Of a stretch of 14,673 nt of DNA, positions 13,591-14,673 are shown piece after piece. The notes under the pieces are model-generated. The model did no database searches, was not told the DNA's origin, and saw only the letters and a program-made list of their open reading frames with translations. Made by a program: the position numbers and the translations under genes. The stretch is from Desulfobacterales bacterium. GTDB lineage: Bacteria; Desulfobacterota; Desulfobacteria; Desulfobacterales; Desulfobacteraceae. Positions within the stretch are counted from its first letter, which is position 1; each line of letters starts with the position of its first letter. The stretch spans positions 1 to 14,673 of the forward strand of contig JAKSBB010000391.1 of the NCBI GenBank assembly GCA_022361315.1. The letters are read 5' to 3'.

Positions 13591-14673
13591 ATGACTAGAA
13601 AAATACTCATCAATGCGATGGATCCTGAAGAGAACAGGATCGCAGCGGTCTTTGAGAACAAACTGGATCAATTCCACATTGAAACCTCGGCAAAGGAAGT
13701 CACCAAGGGCAATATATACAAAGGTGTTGTCACCCGGGTGGAACAGAGCCTGCAGGCCGTATTCGTTGACTACGGCGCCCATAAGAACGGGTTCCTGCAG
13801 AAAAACGAGATCCACCCGGATTACTTTCAGGAGGTGGACGGCAAAGACAAGGCCCTCTATAACCTCATTAAAAAGGGTCAGGAGGTCATTGTCCAGGTCA
13901 CAAAAGACCCGATTAATCTCAAAGGGGCCATGCTCACCACCTATATTTCCCTGCCCGGCCGGTTCGGCGTGCTGATGCCCGGCAACACCACCCGGGGTGT
14001 TTCCAGAAAAATCAATGAGGAAGATGAACGCAAACGCCTGGTAAAAATCCTCAAGAGCATGAAAATCCAGGAAGGGTTCGGCATGATCGTACGGACCGCC
14101 GGCAAAGGGGCCACCAAAACCCTGCTGACCTCGGATTTACGTTACCTCATGCGGGTCTGGAAAAACATAGACAAGCAGGCCATGGCAAACGAAGCCCCAT
14201 GCCTCCTCTACAAAGAGCAGAGCCTGGCGGTCCGGTCCCTGAGGGATTATTTCACCACCGATATCAAGGAAATCCTCATTGATAATCCTGAAACCTTTCA
14301 GGAGGTCAAGGAATTCATCGGTATGATCGCGCCGAAGCAGACAAAGATTGTCCGTCTGTTTAAAGGTGAAAAACCCATCTTCACCAAGTACCAGCTTGAA
14401 GAACAAATCTCATCCATTTACCGCAGGGAAGTCCCCCTTAAATCAGGCGGATTCCTGGTCATCGAACAGACCGAGGCCCTGGTGTCCATCGACGTGAACT
14501 CAGGAAAATCCACAAAAAAGAAAAATATTGAAGAAACCGCCTACCATACCAACCTGGAAGCGGCCGAAGAAGTGGCAAGACAATTGCGTCTGCGGGACAT
14601 GGGCGGCCTGATTGTCGTGGATTTCATCGATATGAAAGAACGCAGGCACAAGGCGGATATCACCAAGACCCTA
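13591..14673 (+). CDS. rne/rng: ribonuclease E/G family endoribonuclease, N-terminal part (cut by window end)
   Basis: RNase E/G enzymes cut single-stranded AU-rich RNA from a 5' monophosphate end, in mRNA decay and rRNA or tRNA maturation. The first 361 codons are present and open to the edge. The protein begins MTRKILINAM as in the family. The S1 domain follows (about 36-120: GNIYKGVVTRVEQSLQAVFVDYG and GFL at 67-69), then the 5'-sensor region with MIVRTAGKGA (165-174) and RDYF...EILIDNP (219-233). The DNase I-like catalytic core comes last, with DVN at 301-303, EETAYHTNLEAAEEVARQLRLRD and VVDFIDM (342-348). Asp301 and Asp344 correspond to E. coli RNase E Asp303 and Asp346. The zinc-link and any C-terminal scaffold lie outside, so RNase E and RNase G cannot be told apart here. 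The ATG has a modest ribosome site (AGAG). It may be transcribed separately from mltF, 127 bp upstream. Confidence 0.95.
   Translation, partial: MTRKILINAMDPEENRIAAVFENKLDQFHIETSAKEVTKGNIYKGVVTRVEQSLQAVFVDYGAHKNGFLQKNEIHPDYFQEVDGKDKALYNLIKKGQEVIVQVTKDPINLKGAMLTTYISLPGRFGVLMPGNTTRGVSRKINEEDERKRLVKILKSMKIQEGFGMIVRTAGKGATKTLLTSDLRYLMRVWKNIDKQAMANEAPCLLYKEQSLAVRSLRDYFTTDIKEILIDNPETFQEVKEFIGMIAPKQTKIVRLFKGEKPIFTKYQLEEQISSIYRREVPLKSGGFLVIEQTEALVSIDVNSGKSTKKKNIEETAYHTNLEAAEEVARQLRLRDMGGLIVVDFIDMKERRHKADITKTL

Overview
The window reads as a compact stretch of chromosome from a Gram-negative bacterium, most likely a Desulfobacterales-type sulfate reducer (Desulfobacterota, formerly Deltaproteobacteria). 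The pointers are a tmRNA tag ending in YDYAVAA, a two-gene PTS without sugar permeases, ParE and ParC proteins close to the enterobacterial type, and a class I adenylate cyclase in an unfamiliar domain arrangement. The taxonomic placement is inference. No mobile element, CRISPR array or integrase is visible.

Left part (1-3125). The minus strand carries ptsH (HPr), ptsI (enzyme I) and smpB as a tight operon. The gene for tmRNA (ssrA) follows, has its own sigma70-like promoter, and runs off the left edge. SmpB and tmRNA act together in ribosome rescue; HPr and enzyme I form a phosphorelay whose downstream enzymes II are not in the window.

Middle (3126-7822). A LOG-family nucleotide phosphoribohydrolase gene points right. 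It converges on a very long leftward gene (1288 codons) that encodes the most unusual protein here: an alpha-helical N-terminal region, about 25 consecutive pentapeptide repeats, and a class I (CyaA-type) adenylate cyclase catalytic region. It lacks most of the C-terminal part found in E. coli CyaA. A 109-bp divergent promoter region with two short palindromes separates it from the next operon.

Right part (7823-14673). parE and parC (topoisomerase IV) and a MltF-type lytic transglycosylase gene are joined by 4-bp ATGA overlaps, so they are probably one translationally coupled operon. After a 127-bp gap, an RNase E/G gene begins and is cut by the right edge.

The main candidate for something undescribed is the pentapeptide-repeat adenylate cyclase. 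Known pentapeptide-repeat proteins (Qnr, MfpA) mimic DNA and bind type II topoisomerases, and this one is divergent from the topoisomerase IV genes. It also sits one gene away from the ptsH-ptsI phosphorelay, the kind of system that controls CyaA in enterobacteria. Any functional link is hypothesis.
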